NCBI GenBank assembly: GCA_012103505.1
Contig: WLWP01000006.1
Coordinates: 1-61,607, forward strand
Origin: Pseudomonadales bacterium
GTDB lineage: Bacteria > Pseudomonadota > Gammaproteobacteria > Pseudomonadales > Azotimanducaceae
Length of the DNA: 61,607 bases
Direction of reading: 5' to 3'
Shown: positions 1 to 9,491 of the stretch, piece by piece
How positions within the stretch are numbered: position 1 is the first letter of the stretch
How the letters are laid out: each line of letters starts with the position of its first letter
The notes under the pieces: generated by a model
Told to the model about the DNA's origin: nothing
Seen by the model: the letters and a program-made list of their open reading frames with translations, nothing else
The model's database searches: none
Translations under genes and position numbers: made by a program

Positions 1-127
1 TCGAGCGTTATGGAAACCGAACACTATCATCATTCCTTAGAATGGTAGGGGCAGAGATGCCTTCAAACTCTGACATGATTAAATGGGCAGAGCAAGGAAG
101 ACTACATATCAAGTACACTAACTGTAC
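1..127. repeat. Left copy of 127-bp terminal direct repeat (assembly overlap)
   Basis: Bases 1-127 are identical to 61481-61607. A perfect repeat of exactly 127 bases at contig ends is the usual signature of a circular molecule assembled with a k-mer of 127, so the unique genome is 61,480 bp. The repeat lies inside the capsid gene, which reads through the join in frame. It is therefore an overlap, not evidence of a real terminal repeat of the packaged DNA. Confidence 0.95.
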
Positions 128-1331
128 CGCAGACGGAACAGGTGGTACTACTGCTACGTGGACAATCAATGACGACCTAACTCCTACAGGTGTGACTACT
201 ACAGGAGGCAATGGAGCTGCGGCTTTGAGAACAGGTCAGACTATTATGATCTCTGATAATGCTGGCACTGGACTAACTAACAAGGCTGTTATTACGGACG
301 TTAGCGCTCCTATTGTACCAGGTACTCCAGGTGATATTACGGTAGCTTACTACGAGCTTGCACAGGTTGTTCCAGCTACAGCATGTACTATCTTTATCTA
401 CGGTTCTGAGTTCCAGAAAGGAACGAACGGTATGGAGGGTTCTCTAGAGTCTGATGACTATATCTTCGAGAACAAGCCAATTATCCTTAAGGATAAGTAC
501 GCTGTTAGCGGGTCTGATATGGCTCAGATTGGATGGGTAGAAGTAACTAGCGAGAACGGAGCTTCAGGGTACCTATGGTACTTAAAGTCTGAGCACGATA
601 CTCGTCTACGTTTTGACGACTACTTGGAGACTGCAATGATCGAGGCGGTGCCTGCGGTTGCAAATTCTGGAGCGGCTGCTCACTTCGACACCACGGCGGG
701 TTCTGCTGCTGGAAAAGGTGGTTCTGAGGGAGTATTCTACTCAGTATCTACTCGCGGAAATGTATTCGGCGGTGGGTTCCCAGTAGACCTAGAGCAGTTC
801 GATACGGTTATCCAACGCTTAGATAAGCAAGGAGCAATCGAAGAGAACGCTATTTTTGTAAACCGTGATATGTCCTTTGGTATAGACGATATGCTAGCTG
901 CACAAAATTCCTACGGAACAGGTGGTAGCTCATTTGGTTTATTTGATAATGACAAAGAGATGGCTCTTAACTTAGGTTTCACAGGCTTCCGCAGAGGTTA
1001 CGACTTCTATAAGACAGACTGGAAATACTTAAACGATCCAACTATGCGTGGAGGTATCTCTTCTGGAGCAATCAACGGACTCTTAGTCCCTGCTGGTTCT
1101 ACTAGTGTATACGACCAGGTTTTAGGAAAGAACGCAAAGCGTCCATTCTTACACGTTCGTTACCGTGCTTCTGAGACAGAAGATCGTCGCTACAAGACCT
1201 GGATCACAGGATCTGCTGGCGGGGCTCGTACATCTGGACTAGATGCTATGGAGGTGAACTTCTTGAGTGAGAGATGTGTATGTACTTTAGGTGCAAACAA
1301 CTTCTTCTTATTCCAGAACGACGCTGCTTAA
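1..1331 (+). CDS. Major capsid protein (3' part; gene spans the circular junction)
   Basis: This is the 3' part of a 484-residue gene that starts at ATG 61357 and crosses the contig join in frame, ending with TAA at 1331. It is called the major capsid protein from its place directly after terminase, portal and an acidic scaffold-like gene, its size, and its own strong terminator, as expected for a highly expressed structural gene. The body has long beta-rich stretches and a conserved-looking region around SGSDMAQIGWVEV, which resembles capsid proteins of podoviruses of Bacteroidota (from memory, not searched). An HK97 fold is inferred. Gene callers working on the linear contig would truncate it to a start at base 42, which is wrong. 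Confidence 0.75.
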   Translation, partial: ERYGNRTLSSFLRMVGAEMPSNSDMIKWAEQGRLHIKYTNCTADGTGGTTATWTINDDLTPTGVTTTGGNGAAALRTGQTIMISDNAGTGLTNKAVITDVSAPIVPGTPGDITVAYYELAQVVPATACTIFIYGSEFQKGTNGMEGSLESDDYIFENKPIILKDKYAVSGSDMAQIGWVEVTSENGASGYLWYLKSEHDTRLRFDDYLETAMIEAVPAVANSGAAAHFDTTAGSAAGKGGSEGVFYSVSTRGNVFGGGFPVDLEQFDTVIQRLDKQGAIEENAIFVNRDMSFGIDDMLAAQNSYGTGGSSFGLFDNDKEMALNLGFTGFRRGYDFYKTDWKYLNDPTMRGGISSGAINGLLVPAGSTSVYDQVLGKNAKRPFLHVRYRASETEDRRYKTWITGSAGGARTSGLDAMEVNFLSERCVCTLGANNFFLFQNDAA

Positions 1332-1346
1332 GATAAAAACTGATAG

Positions 1347-1376
1347 AAAGGGGGAGGGTAATTCTTCCCCCTTTTT
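1347..1376 (+). terminator. Rho-independent terminator after capsid gene
   Basis: The arms AAAGGGGGA (1347-1355) and TCCCCCTTT (1366-1374) form a 9-bp hairpin running into T residues, 16 bp after the capsid stop codon. It would end or attenuate transcription after the capsid gene. Confidence 0.85.
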
Positions 1377-1397
1377 CTTAAACTTAAATTTATTAAA

Positions 1398-2150
1398 ATG
1401 AAAAAAACTAAAAACTATGTAGGTAAATCCTACCGACTTATGGGAGGCAAGACGCCTTTGTCTTATATGCTAGCTACACGTCACACACGTCGTAGCCCCC
1501 TACTTTATTTTGACGAAGAGGAAGGTATCAACCGTCCACTACGTTATGCCCGAAACCAGAAAACTCCTTTCGAGGACGAGCAGGATGGTAGTGCTATTTT
1601 AGAGCCTGTTATTTTTGAGGACGGGATGCTTTATGTAAGAGCACAAAACCAGGTGCTCCAGCAGTTCCTTCACCTTCACCCTGCTAACGGCAGCGTTTTT
1701 GAGGAGGCGGACGAGGCACGTGACGCAGCTGAGGAGCTGGATTCAGTAAACGTTCAGTTAGATGCTCAATTAGCTGTTAGAGATCTTTCTCTAGAAAAAC
1801 TTCTAGCGGTATCACGTATACTTATAGGCGCTAAAAGCGATCAGATGAGTACTGCGGAGATAAAGCGAGACATGCTTTTGTTTGCGAAAAACTATCCCCA
1901 CGATTTCTTAGAGACGGTTTCAGACCCTACTCTAGAGGTGCAGGACAAGGTCCATCAATTTTTCTCTGAGGGGCTCCTATCCTTCCGCAACAACAAGAAG
2001 GATGTGTACTACAACCTCCCTGGGAATAAGAAGCGTATGCTTGTCCTCCCGTTTGGTGAGGACCCGTACTATGTTGTACACTCTTTTCTACAGAGCGACG
2101 ATGGTATAGAGGTATACAAAGCCTTAGATAAACGGCTATCTGAAAAGTAA
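1398..2150 (+). CDS. Head-associated protein, unknown function
   Basis: A 250-residue hydrophilic protein with an acidic middle. It begins with a basic stretch (MKKTKNYVGKSYRLMGGKTP) and has a helical segment around residues 110-170. No signal peptide or membrane segment is seen. It lies alone between two terminators, directly after the capsid gene. The position suggests a head-completion, head-decoration or capsid-assembly role, but I recognise no domain and the function is inferred only from context. Confidence 0.7.
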   Translation: MKKTKNYVGKSYRLMGGKTPLSYMLATRHTRRSPLLYFDEEEGINRPLRYARNQKTPFEDEQDGSAILEPVIFEDGMLYVRAQNQVLQQFLHLHPANGSVFEEADEARDAAEELDSVNVQLDAQLAVRDLSLEKLLAVSRILIGAKSDQMSTAEIKRDMLLFAKNYPHDFLETVSDPTLEVQDKVHQFFSEGLLSFRNNKKDVYYNLPGNKKRMLVLPFGEDPYYVVHSFLQSDDGIEVYKALDKRLSEK

Positions 2151-2160
2151 GCTACATAAG

Positions 2161-2190
2161 AAGAGACCTTAAAAGGGTCTCTTTTTTTTT
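2161..2190 (+). terminator. Rho-independent terminator
   Basis: AAGAGACC (2161-2168) pairs with GGTCTCTT (2176-2183) and is followed by a run of T to 2190. It closes the unit that contains the 250-residue gene. Confidence 0.88.
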
Positions 2191-2193
2191 ACC

Positions 2194-2201
2194 TACCTTT
2201 G
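2194..2201 (+). promoter_or_regulatory. Bacteroidota-type promoter box TACCTTTG
   Basis: Matches the -7 consensus TAnnTTTG. It sits directly behind a terminator and 28 bp before the ATG at 2230, so the two small genes that follow have their own promoter. Confidence 0.7.
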
Positions 2202-2229
2202 TTTTTTATTCACCATTAAATTTTTAATT

Positions 2230-2520
2230 ATGGAAAAATTTTTAAAGATTGAGACCTCTACTAGGCCCGCTACTGACCCTTACTTGTTAGTATCGTGCTC
2301 TAATGTGGCTCATGTTTACTCAGCTACTGCTACTGCTACTTCTACTAGAGTAGATTATACCGACGGCACAACAGCTACTATAACCCATGCTGCTGCAGTT
2401 GGGTTTGACGTAAGAGACGCAATATCTGCAGCGATGATTAATGCTCGTAAAACAATGTGGCAGCGCGTAGCCTCTGTAGTTACCCTACCAAAAGTCGTAT
2501 CAACTATAACTCTAGCATAA
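2230..2520 (+). CDS. Small virion-associated protein, paralogue A
   Basis: A 96-residue Thr/Ala-rich protein starting MEKFLKI. It shares its layout with the next gene: MEKF[LI]K start, a central T[AI]T[IL]THA segment, then a helix and a beta end. The pair therefore looks like a tandem duplication. Both lie between the capsid and connector genes under one promoter and one terminator. This suggests abundant small structural proteins such as decoration proteins, but no domain is recognised. Confidence 0.65.
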   Translation: MEKFLKIETSTRPATDPYLLVSCSNVAHVYSATATATSTRVDYTDGTTATITHAAAVGFDVRDAISAAMINARKTMWQRVASVVTLPKVVSTITLA

Positions 2521-2524
2521 TATT

Positions 2525-2803
2525 ATGGAAAAATTTATAAAATTAGCCGTAACAGGCAGCGGAACGGAGACACTTAGTTTGTCAAACGTAAAGATGATTA
2601 TAGGTGATGTAAGCGATAACCTAACCACGGTAGTGTACTACCACGGCGGGGCAGTTGCGACGCTAACACATGCTGAGGACCTAACTTATACTCTAGAAAA
2701 CCAATTGCAAGATGCGATGGAGCTTTTGTATAAAAAGAACTGGACGAATAATTCTATGGAAATCACTCCTACTGTGGCCGTGTCTTCCATTGCAGTGTCT
2801 TAG
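2525..2803 (+). CDS. Small virion-associated protein, paralogue B
   Basis: A 92-residue protein starting MEKFIKLAV, four bases after the previous gene. It aligns by eye with that gene over its whole length, with the shared pattern VATLTHA near residue 50 followed by an amphipathic helix. It is probably the second product of a duplication, and is co-transcribed and terminated by the hairpin at 2825. Function is unknown; a head decoration role is inferred from position. Confidence 0.65.
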   Translation: MEKFIKLAVTGSGTETLSLSNVKMIIGDVSDNLTTVVYYHGGAVATLTHAEDLTYTLENQLQDAMELLYKKNWTNNSMEITPTVAVSSIAVS

Positions 2804-2824
2804 TCTTTTAAATAATATATTAAG

Positions 2825-2858
2825 AGAGGTCTACAAAAAAGTAGGCCTCTTTTTTTTT
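2825..2858 (+). terminator. Rho-independent terminator
   Basis: AGAGGTCTAC (2825-2834) pairs with GTAGGCCTCT (2841-2850), 10 bp with one G-T pair, followed by eight T residues. Confidence 0.88.
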
Positions 2859-2860
2859 GC

Positions 2861-2868
2861 TATCTTTG
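2861..2868 (+). promoter_or_regulatory. Promoter box TATCTTTG
   Basis: A perfect TAnnTTTG box right behind a terminator and 15 bp upstream of ATG 2884. It is placed to drive the connector and tail operon. Confidence 0.75.
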
Positions 2869-2883
2869 TGGAAAGAAGTAGAG

Positions 2884-3816
2884 ATGATAAACTCAGTACG
2901 AAATACTGTTTTAGCAATAGCTAATAAAAACAACTACGGATATATTTCTCCTCAAGACTTCAACCTCTATGCTCAACAGGCGCAGATGGATCTGTTTGAG
3001 GAGTATTTCTATTCCTATAACAGTTGGATAAACAAACGCAACCAGCGAACTTCGGGTTCGGGGTACGCAGATATAGTCAAGGGGCTAGAGGAGGTAATAG
3101 ACTCTTTTTCTGTAGAGGCGTTCCTCACTTTGGTATCGGGAAATGTATACTCGCTCCCTGTAGACTACTATTTAGTAAACAAAATACTTTCTCTTCCAAG
3201 TGTTATTGAAAGTTCAAACGGAAGCAGCACATCTACATTCCCTTTTCATTTAAACGACAGCTCAGTGGATTTTAATTTTCAAGGCGCAGTTCTTGGAGAC
3301 CTTGTTTTAAACACAGACGACAACACAGAGGCTATAATTACAGCAATCAATAGTAATATCTCACTAACTTTATCGGTGGCTATTTTTCCTAACTCTCCCG
3401 CAAGTGCTTCATATAAAATCTTTTCTGCTGCAGAAACCAAAATGACAGAAAGGGTGAGTCAGAACAAAATCAATTATCTGCTAACTTCGAAGCTTACTAC
3501 TCCTACAACAGATTTCCCCGCATATACACTAGAAGCAAATAACGTAACCGTATACCCTTTAAGCTCAAGCTATTCTCATAGGTCTCAGTACATTAGATAT
3601 CCTAAGGTTCCTAAATGGACATGGGTAGAATTACAAGGAGGGGCACCTTTGTTTAACTCTTCCGCTGCAGACTATCAAGACTTTGAACTTCCTCTTTCTG
3701 ATGAGCCAACTCTTATCGCTAAGATTTGTCAGTACGTGGGTATAGAGATCCGAGAGGAAGATGTCTACGCATTTGGAAACTCATTAGAAACAAAAGAAAA
3801 TCAAACAGAAAGCTAG
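2884..3816 (+). CDS. Putative head-tail connector / neck protein
   Basis: A 310-residue protein. A TTG at 2857 also opens the frame, but it lies upstream of and overlaps the promoter box, so ATG 2884 (MINSVRNTVLAIANKNN) is the better start. The protein begins helical and becomes beta-rich with short loops. It ends one base before the next gene. A connector or adaptor role is inferred from position between the capsid and the nozzle-like tail protein. No motif is recognised, and it could equally be a tail-completion protein. Confidence 0.6.
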   Translation: MINSVRNTVLAIANKNNYGYISPQDFNLYAQQAQMDLFEEYFYSYNSWINKRNQRTSGSGYADIVKGLEEVIDSFSVEAFLTLVSGNVYSLPVDYYLVNKILSLPSVIESSNGSSTSTFPFHLNDSSVDFNFQGAVLGDLVLNTDDNTEAIITAINSNISLTLSVAIFPNSPASASYKIFSAAETKMTERVSQNKINYLLTSKLTTPTTDFPAYTLEANNVTVYPLSSSYSHRSQYIRYPKVPKWTWVELQGGAPLFNSSAADYQDFELPLSDEPTLIAKICQYVGIEIREEDVYAFGNSLETKENQTES

Positions 3817-4713
3817 ATGGCGGATTTAACAGATAAGCAATATTACGACACGGCTAGTAACTGGGGGTCGTATCAATATATCACATTAGAAGATATTGTA
3901 ACAAACTTTATGCTTATGTATGAGGGGAACGATGGGCTCTTAAATAATGTAAATAGATATAAGGTGCTCTTCCATGCTCAGAGAGGTATACAAGAGCTTA
4001 ACTACGACTCTATACAAGAGATTAAAGCCCTCGAACTAAAGGTGTGTGACGACTTGCGCTATATACTTCCTCCTGACTACGTGAACTGGGTAAGGGTTTC
4101 TATGTATAGGAACCAAGTGCTTGTGCCTCTAACGGAAAATATTCAGGCAAACTCTGCTACTTCATATGAGCAGGACGCATCATGTACAGTGCTGTTTGAT
4201 GCTAGGGGGGACGTTATCCCAGAGACTTCCTCTATAGACGCAGACCGCATAAGCAATACTAAAAAAAGTATCTACCTTAACGGAGGCCCTTATAATAACA
4301 CACTTGGGTTCTGCTGTGACGGGGTCTGGTACTTCGACTCTCCCCCTACTCGCTTTGGTTTAAATACTGAGACCGCAAATATAAATCCTACGTTCCGTAT
4401 TGACAAGGCTAACGGAGTAATAAACTTTAGCTCAGGGGTTTCGGGGGCAGATGTGCTTTTAGAGTACGTATCTGATGGTATGACGGTAACATCAAAAAAA
4501 GGTATACGAGTAAACAAACTTTTCGAAGAGTTTATATATGCTTACATAAAGTTTTCTATTCTAAATAGTCAGATAGGGGTGCAAGAATATATTGTTAATA
4601 GAGCACGAAAAGATAAGTCCGCCCTCCTTCGTAACGCAAAAATTAGATTAAGTAATATACATCCAGGTCGTCTGCTAATGAATTTGCGCGGGCAAGATAA
4701 ATGGTTAAAGTAG
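3817..4713 (+). CDS. Putative tail tubular / adaptor protein
   Basis: A 298-residue protein starting directly after the previous stop codon (TAG followed by ATG). It has a helical N-terminus, a beta-rich middle, and a C-terminal helical arm with a basic cluster (RARKDKSALLRNAKIRL). Podoviruses commonly place an adaptor (T7 gp11 or P22 gp4 type) just before the nozzle gene, which is the arrangement here. Function is inferred from position and general layout only. Confidence 0.6.
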   Translation: MADLTDKQYYDTASNWGSYQYITLEDIVTNFMLMYEGNDGLLNNVNRYKVLFHAQRGIQELNYDSIQEIKALELKVCDDLRYILPPDYVNWVRVSMYRNQVLVPLTENIQANSATSYEQDASCTVLFDARGDVIPETSSIDADRISNTKKSIYLNGGPYNNTLGFCCDGVWYFDSPPTRFGLNTETANINPTFRIDKANGVINFSSGVSGADVLLEYVSDGMTVTSKKGIRVNKLFEEFIYAYIKFSILNSQIGVQEYIVNRARKDKSALLRNAKIRLSNIHPGRLLMNLRGQDKWLK

Positions 4714-4714
4714 T

Positions 4715-7700
4715 ATGAAACTATTAAGAAACTTTATTAAAGGGCGAATGAATAAGTCGTTCGATGAGCGTCTTGTTCCCCCTGGAGAGTATGTGGATGC
4801 GCTAAACGTACGCCTAGGGTCTACGGAGCTTTCTGAGGTGGGGGCTGTAGAAAACTCAAAAGGCAACACTAAGCTTACTACGCTTACATACAACGGCTTG
4901 ACTCTATCGTCTCAAGTATCTAAGCCTCAGTGTATTGGCGCTTTTGAGGACGGCATGACGGAGACTATGTACTGGTTTGTTCACCAGCCTACAAACACTT
5001 CTAGCAACGCTCCGCTAGATATGATCGTCTCATACAACACCACAAGCCAGACTCTTCGGTACCATGTTATCAGCACTAACGGCGGGTTAGGCGCAGGAAC
5101 GGCGAGCACTTTAAACTTTAACCCTGCATATCTTATTACGGGAGTTAATTTAGTTGGGGACCTTCTTTTCTTTACGGACAACTTAAACCCTCCTCGGAAA
5201 ATAAACGTTAACTCCTCATACCCTACTCCTTCTGCGACTCATACAGATAAGCTTAGAGAAGAAGACATAAGCGTTATACAGAGGCCTCCAGGTTTTCAGG
5301 GTTCAGAGGTTGCTTCCCCAACGGTATCCCTAGTCTTAGAGGGAGAGGAGAACTTTATGTTAGATAGGTTTATATCTTTTGCGTATAGATACAGATACCT
5401 AGACGGTGAGTATAGCGCAACTTCACTATATTCTTTACCCGCTTTTTCTCCAGAAGCTTTTGCCTTTAGCACTTCTGACTTTAACAACTCGGGCATGGAG
5501 AACCGATATAACGGAGCAGACGTGTCTTTTAATACAGGGTCAAAACACGTTATAGAGGTAGAGTTGTTATTTAAATTATCAGGGGACTCTACTCTTTTTG
5601 TTATAGAAAACTTTAATAAAGAGGATCAGGGATGGGGTAATAACAGCCTCCGTACTGTAAGATTCAATAACAGTAAAATTTTCACTACGCTACTTACGTC
5701 CGAGCTTCTTAGGTTGTATGACAATGTGCCTCGCACGGCGCAGGCTCAGACGATTATGGGCAATCGCCTTATGTACGGAAACTATGTTGATGGGTATAAC
5801 TTAACTGATAGCTTAGGGAACGCTTTAAATCTAGCATATACAATAGAGGGGGTGAGTTCCTCTATCACCACTCAGGTAGTCGATGAAGATCCGTCTATAA
5901 CGGATGGTACTGGTTATACTGTGGTATGTGGGTTGTCTCAGGTTGGCGTAAACAACAAAATATCTTTTGATTTTGCAAATTCTAAAGCAGATCTTAAGGC
6001 AGGAACTACTGTGTTTTTTACTTTAGAAATCGCCCACCAAGATTTCTCTACTACTTCAGCAACCCCCTGGACATGTGATGGATGGTTTACTCCTACTCAA
6101 TGGGACGGTAACCCTCCTGAAACTTTTACGGTAGCTATTACTTTACAGCAAGATTTTGTAAATGACGTAAATGCTTTTGCAACAAGTACCGAGTTTCAAA
6201 ACGCTATAGGGACTGTATTAAATGTTAATATGAACCCCATTGCTACATCAGGCAATGGGACTTCTTTAACGGATAGATTTAACACATACCTTCAGGTACC
6301 TGGAGACGCCTATGACTGTACTGGCGTTTGGCAAAAAGACTTCTATGGGCGAACTAACTGTGTAAACGAGCAGGGTTTTCAAATCTCTGTAGTAGGAGAT
6401 GTTTTGTCTTTAAAGCTCCCAGCTATGCGGTATACGTTTGATCCAGCGGGAAGTGACAACAATGTTTTTGCAGAGTACTTTCAGTTTGAGTCAGGTAGTA
6501 TTGACTTAAGAAGCACAGACTCTATCAGAAGCTTACATAGCAATAGAGACTATGAGATCGGGATAGTTTATATGGATACTTATGGGAGGTCTACTACGGC
6601 CCTTGTTTCTCGCAGCAACACCGTGTTCTTTGACCCCATTACTTCTAGCGATAAGAATCAGATAAAGGTAACTATACCTTCAGTACAGATCCCCCCGTCC
6701 TGGGCGACTAATTATAAGTTTGTATGCCAGCCTAGCGCGGGAAACTATAATACGGTATACTCTAATATTTCCTACAAAAGAGATGAGGATAACCATGTCT
6801 TTTTTAGGCTTGAGGGAGAGAACCAAACAAAAGTTCAAACGGGCGATGTCCTTACCGTTAAGAGAGATACCAACGGTGCGGTAAACTCTTATGTGACAGC
6901 AACGGTGCTGGACATCTCGGCACAGACTACTGACTTCTTGGGTGGGACGGAGCTAGCGGGACTATATATGGAGATGCTCCCTAGGGGATGGGTCGTAAGT
7001 GAAGATGAAAACGCTACAATTACACCTGGAACTAGGAGTTCAACCAGTAATAGTTCTAGCTGTGACAATAACCCTAAGGTAAGATACCCAGTAACTGATG
7101 ATGGCGTCAACTATACTGTCCCTAGCGGGTCCGTTATAAAGATAGACTGGTCTATAGATAGGGACCATAAAAACTACAGTTGTCCAGGGGTAGATTATCA
7201 ATACAGTAAGACTTTCGTAGCGGATGCGGACTACGATTCTTTCTATGACTGGTACCGAGCAAACCTTATAGACCTTACGACAGGTGACGAGAATAACTTT
7301 GGAACGTTTGTTTTATCCTTTAATAATATCAGTCTTAACGGTACTGTTTCTGGCACCGACACAGGGATAAGAGGCTCAGACCTTACCTGCGCGGACTCGG
7401 ACGCGCCTGCTCGATCATGCAGCAGCACAGATATTTACTTTGAGAAGTATACAGGCTCTGGGACTGACTGCCCTGTTTTTCTTACCTTCCAGTCTCAACT
7501 AGACGAGTGTAGGGGTAAGCAGTCTAATTTAAGTGTTGAGATTATCGTTCAGAGAGCAAACAGCTTAATCGTATGGGAGACTCAGCCTGAGGCGATAGGA
7601 GCGGATGTGTTCTTCGAGTCTTCTCAGATGTATAAGATTGAGAATAATCTGCATATGGGAGGTACCGCAGAGCAACTAGCTGCGGGGAATCAGGACCAAA

Positions 7701-9481
7701 CGTCTTCAGCTCCAGCTCTTATTACAACGGATTTTTCTAACTGCTTCAGTTTTGGAAACGGAGTAGAAAGCTACCGTATCCTGGACAGTATGTCGGGGCG
7801 ACCGTTTTATTTGGGAGAAAGGACAACGTCTGTTTTAGGACAGGACTTTATAGAAGCGGATCGGGTTAATGATATTACATATAGCGGGGTCTTTAACGAC
7901 AATTCTAATATAAACAACCTAAATGTTTTTAACCTTGGACAGGCTAACTATAAAACCTGCGACGAAAGCTTTGGACCTATTCAAATATTACACGGTATGT
8001 CTACGGACGTGCTTGTTTTACAGGAGGATAAAATTTCTTACGTTATGGTGGGGAAAGACCTTCTGTCCGATGCGGGTGGTGGGGGCGCATTAACCTCTGT
8101 GCCATACGTCTTGGGTCAGCAGATAGCTAGAGTAGAAGACTTTGGCATTAGCTTTAATCCAGAAAGCTTTTCTGAGTGGGGACAGAATATGTTCTTTACT
8201 GACGCTAAACGTGGGGCGGTAATAAAACTTATAGGAGACGGTCGCGGACAACAACTAGAAGAGATATCTAGCTTAGGGATGGAGTCATGGTTTCGAGATC
8301 TGTTTTACGATAAGCTTACTACGCAGAAGTTAGGCGCATATGACCCGTACATGAACGAGTACGTTCTTACAGCTAACAGCATACAGCTTCCTCTAGCTAC
8401 TCCTGCAATACCTTGTGGAGCTACATTAGCATACACTGGGAAGAACACTGGGCTATCATATACGGTAGATGTTGGAGAGGCGGTAGGCGATGTGGTTATA
8501 CCTATTAATGTATCGGTAGGAGATATTGCTGTAACTGCAACTTGGAACTCAGTTCCTTCTTCAACGACAGTTACTGCGGCTAGCAGCCCTGGGTCTATTA
8601 CCATTAGCAAAACAACACCTCAGCCTACAACGGTAGATATTGTAATCACCCCTGCTGAAGCCTCAGACTTTGACATAACCGTGCCGTGCGTAGAGGAGAC
8701 CCCTATAACCGTTGTGTCTGTAGTCCTTACATCTGCAGGCGATCAGGGCGCTTCTATACATAGCAACTTTAACTGGAACGACGGGGCTACTACGAGTCCT
8801 GTAGACAACTTCCTTGTAAACTTCCAGGCTACCTCTCCCGCATATTACAATGCTCAGTCTGGGCCAAGAGGTTTTGGAATCTTCCCTTATGATGGAGTGG
8901 ATCTAGTTTTAAATACAGAGAAAATTGGGACAGACACGTTTGATTTTGTTATAGGGACAAACACCCTCAACTGGCTGTCTTCCAATACTTTATATACCAA
9001 TTCGTCTGCGGATATAGCTTCGTTAATTAATGCTATGGCTAGCATCACGCCTGTTACCAACCCATCTACTGGAGTTAGTCAGGCAACAGAGAGTTCCGCA
9101 AGCATACCTAGTGGTAACCAGTACCTGTATTTGGTCTGGGATTTACGGGACTCTTTTAGTACTGAGCTCTGCTACAGCGCATACACTTTAACCGATGCCT
9201 GCTGTGACTGCACAGAGGACTGTGGTACGTTTACAGCTACAAAGCAACACTCTAGCAGTGCTGCTGCATGTAATGACACGAGCGTAAGCCTTACCTTTAG
9301 AACTAACAGAGCTCAACCAGATGACTTAGAGGTAGGGGACCGAGTGTTTACTACGGCCTGCACTTCTGCATACTGGCTACCTTCAGGATGGTACAAAGTA
9401 GCGGGTATTGGGGCTACGGTTGATTACCCTATTTTTGTAGGGAACAATGGAATTATAACAGCAATTGATATTTGCAGATAA
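4715..9481 (+). CDS. Tail nozzle / stabilization-like protein
   Basis: A 1588-residue protein. Its N-terminus (MNKSFDERLVPPGEYVDALN, about residues 11-30) is the opening typical of podoviral nozzle or tail-stabilization proteins (T7 gp12 / P22 gp10-like, also in crAss-like and other Bacteroidota phages). The whole protein is beta-rich. A section near residues 1130-1250 (THGMSTDVLVLQED-like, then SFSEWGQNMFFTDAKRG) looks like the second half of the nozzle propeller. The last 300 residues look like Ig-like and tip modules. The Cys-rich final 75 residues (ACNDTSVSLT to DICR) resemble the end of the next gene. Family membership comes from memory and was not searched. Confidence 0.65.
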   Translation: MKLLRNFIKGRMNKSFDERLVPPGEYVDALNVRLGSTELSEVGAVENSKGNTKLTTLTYNGLTLSSQVSKPQCIGAFEDGMTETMYWFVHQPTNTSSNAPLDMIVSYNTTSQTLRYHVISTNGGLGAGTASTLNFNPAYLITGVNLVGDLLFFTDNLNPPRKINVNSSYPTPSATHTDKLREEDISVIQRPPGFQGSEVASPTVSLVLEGEENFMLDRFISFAYRYRYLDGEYSATSLYSLPAFSPEAFAFSTSDFNNSGMENRYNGADVSFNTGSKHVIEVELLFKLSGDSTLFVIENFNKEDQGWGNNSLRTVRFNNSKIFTTLLTSELLRLYDNVPRTAQAQTIMGNRLMYGNYVDGYNLTDSLGNALNLAYTIEGVSSSITTQVVDEDPSITDGTGYTVVCGLSQVGVNNKISFDFANSKADLKAGTTVFFTLEIAHQDFSTTSATPWTCDGWFTPTQWDGNPPETFTVAITLQQDFVNDVNAFATSTEFQNAIGTVLNVNMNPIATSGNGTSLTDRFNTYLQVPGDAYDCTGVWQKDFYGRTNCVNEQGFQISVVGDVLSLKLPAMRYTFDPAGSDNNVFAEYFQFESGSIDLRSTDSIRSLHSNRDYEIGIVYMDTYGRSTTALVSRSNTVFFDPITSSDKNQIKVTIPSVQIPPSWATNYKFVCQPSAGNYNTVYSNISYKRDEDNHVFFRLEGENQTKVQTGDVLTVKRDTNGAVNSYVTATVLDISAQTTDFLGGTELAGLYMEMLPRGWVVSEDENATITPGTRSSTSNSSSCDNNPKVRYPVTDDGVNYTVPSGSVIKIDWSIDRDHKNYSCPGVDYQYSKTFVADADYDSFYDWYRANLIDLTTGDENNFGTFVLSFNNISLNGTVSGTDTGIRGSDLTCADSDAPARSCSSTDIYFEKYTGSGTDCPVFLTFQSQLDECRGKQSNLSVEIIVQRANSLIVWETQPEAIGADVFFESSQMYKIENNLHMGGTAEQLAAGNQDQTSSAPALITTDFSNCFSFGNGVESYRILDSMSGRPFYLGERTTSVLGQDFIEADRVNDITYSGVFNDNSNINNLNVFNLGQANYKTCDESFGPIQILHGMSTDVLVLQEDKISYVMVGKDLLSDAGGGGALTSVPYVLGQQIARVEDFGISFNPESFSEWGQNMFFTDAKRGAVIKLIGDGRGQQLEEISSLGMESWFRDLFYDKLTTQKLGAYDPYMNEYVLTANSIQLPLATPAIPCGATLAYTGKNTGLSYTVDVGEAVGDVVIPINVSVGDIAVTATWNSVPSSTTVTAASSPGSITISKTTPQPTTVDIVITPAEASDFDITVPCVEETPITVVSVVLTSAGDQGASIHSNFNWNDGATTSPVDNFLVNFQATSPAYYNAQSGPRGFGIFPYDGVDLVLNTEKIGTDTFDFVIGTNTLNWLSSNTLYTNSSADIASLINAMASITPVTNPSTGVSQATESSASIPSGNQYLYLVWDLRDSFSTELCYSAYTLTDACCDCTEDCGTFTATKQHSSSAAACNDTSVSLTFRTNRAQPDDLEVGDRVFTTACTSAYWLPSGWYKVAGIGATVDYPIFVGNNGIITAIDICR

Positions 9482-9491
9482 AATTTAGAAT

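Noticed and set aside
1..127. A 127-bp physical direct terminal repeat, as in T7-like genomes
   Set aside because: It lies inside the capsid gene and its length equals a common assembly k-mer, so it is better explained as circular overlap. Real ends cannot be told from sequence.
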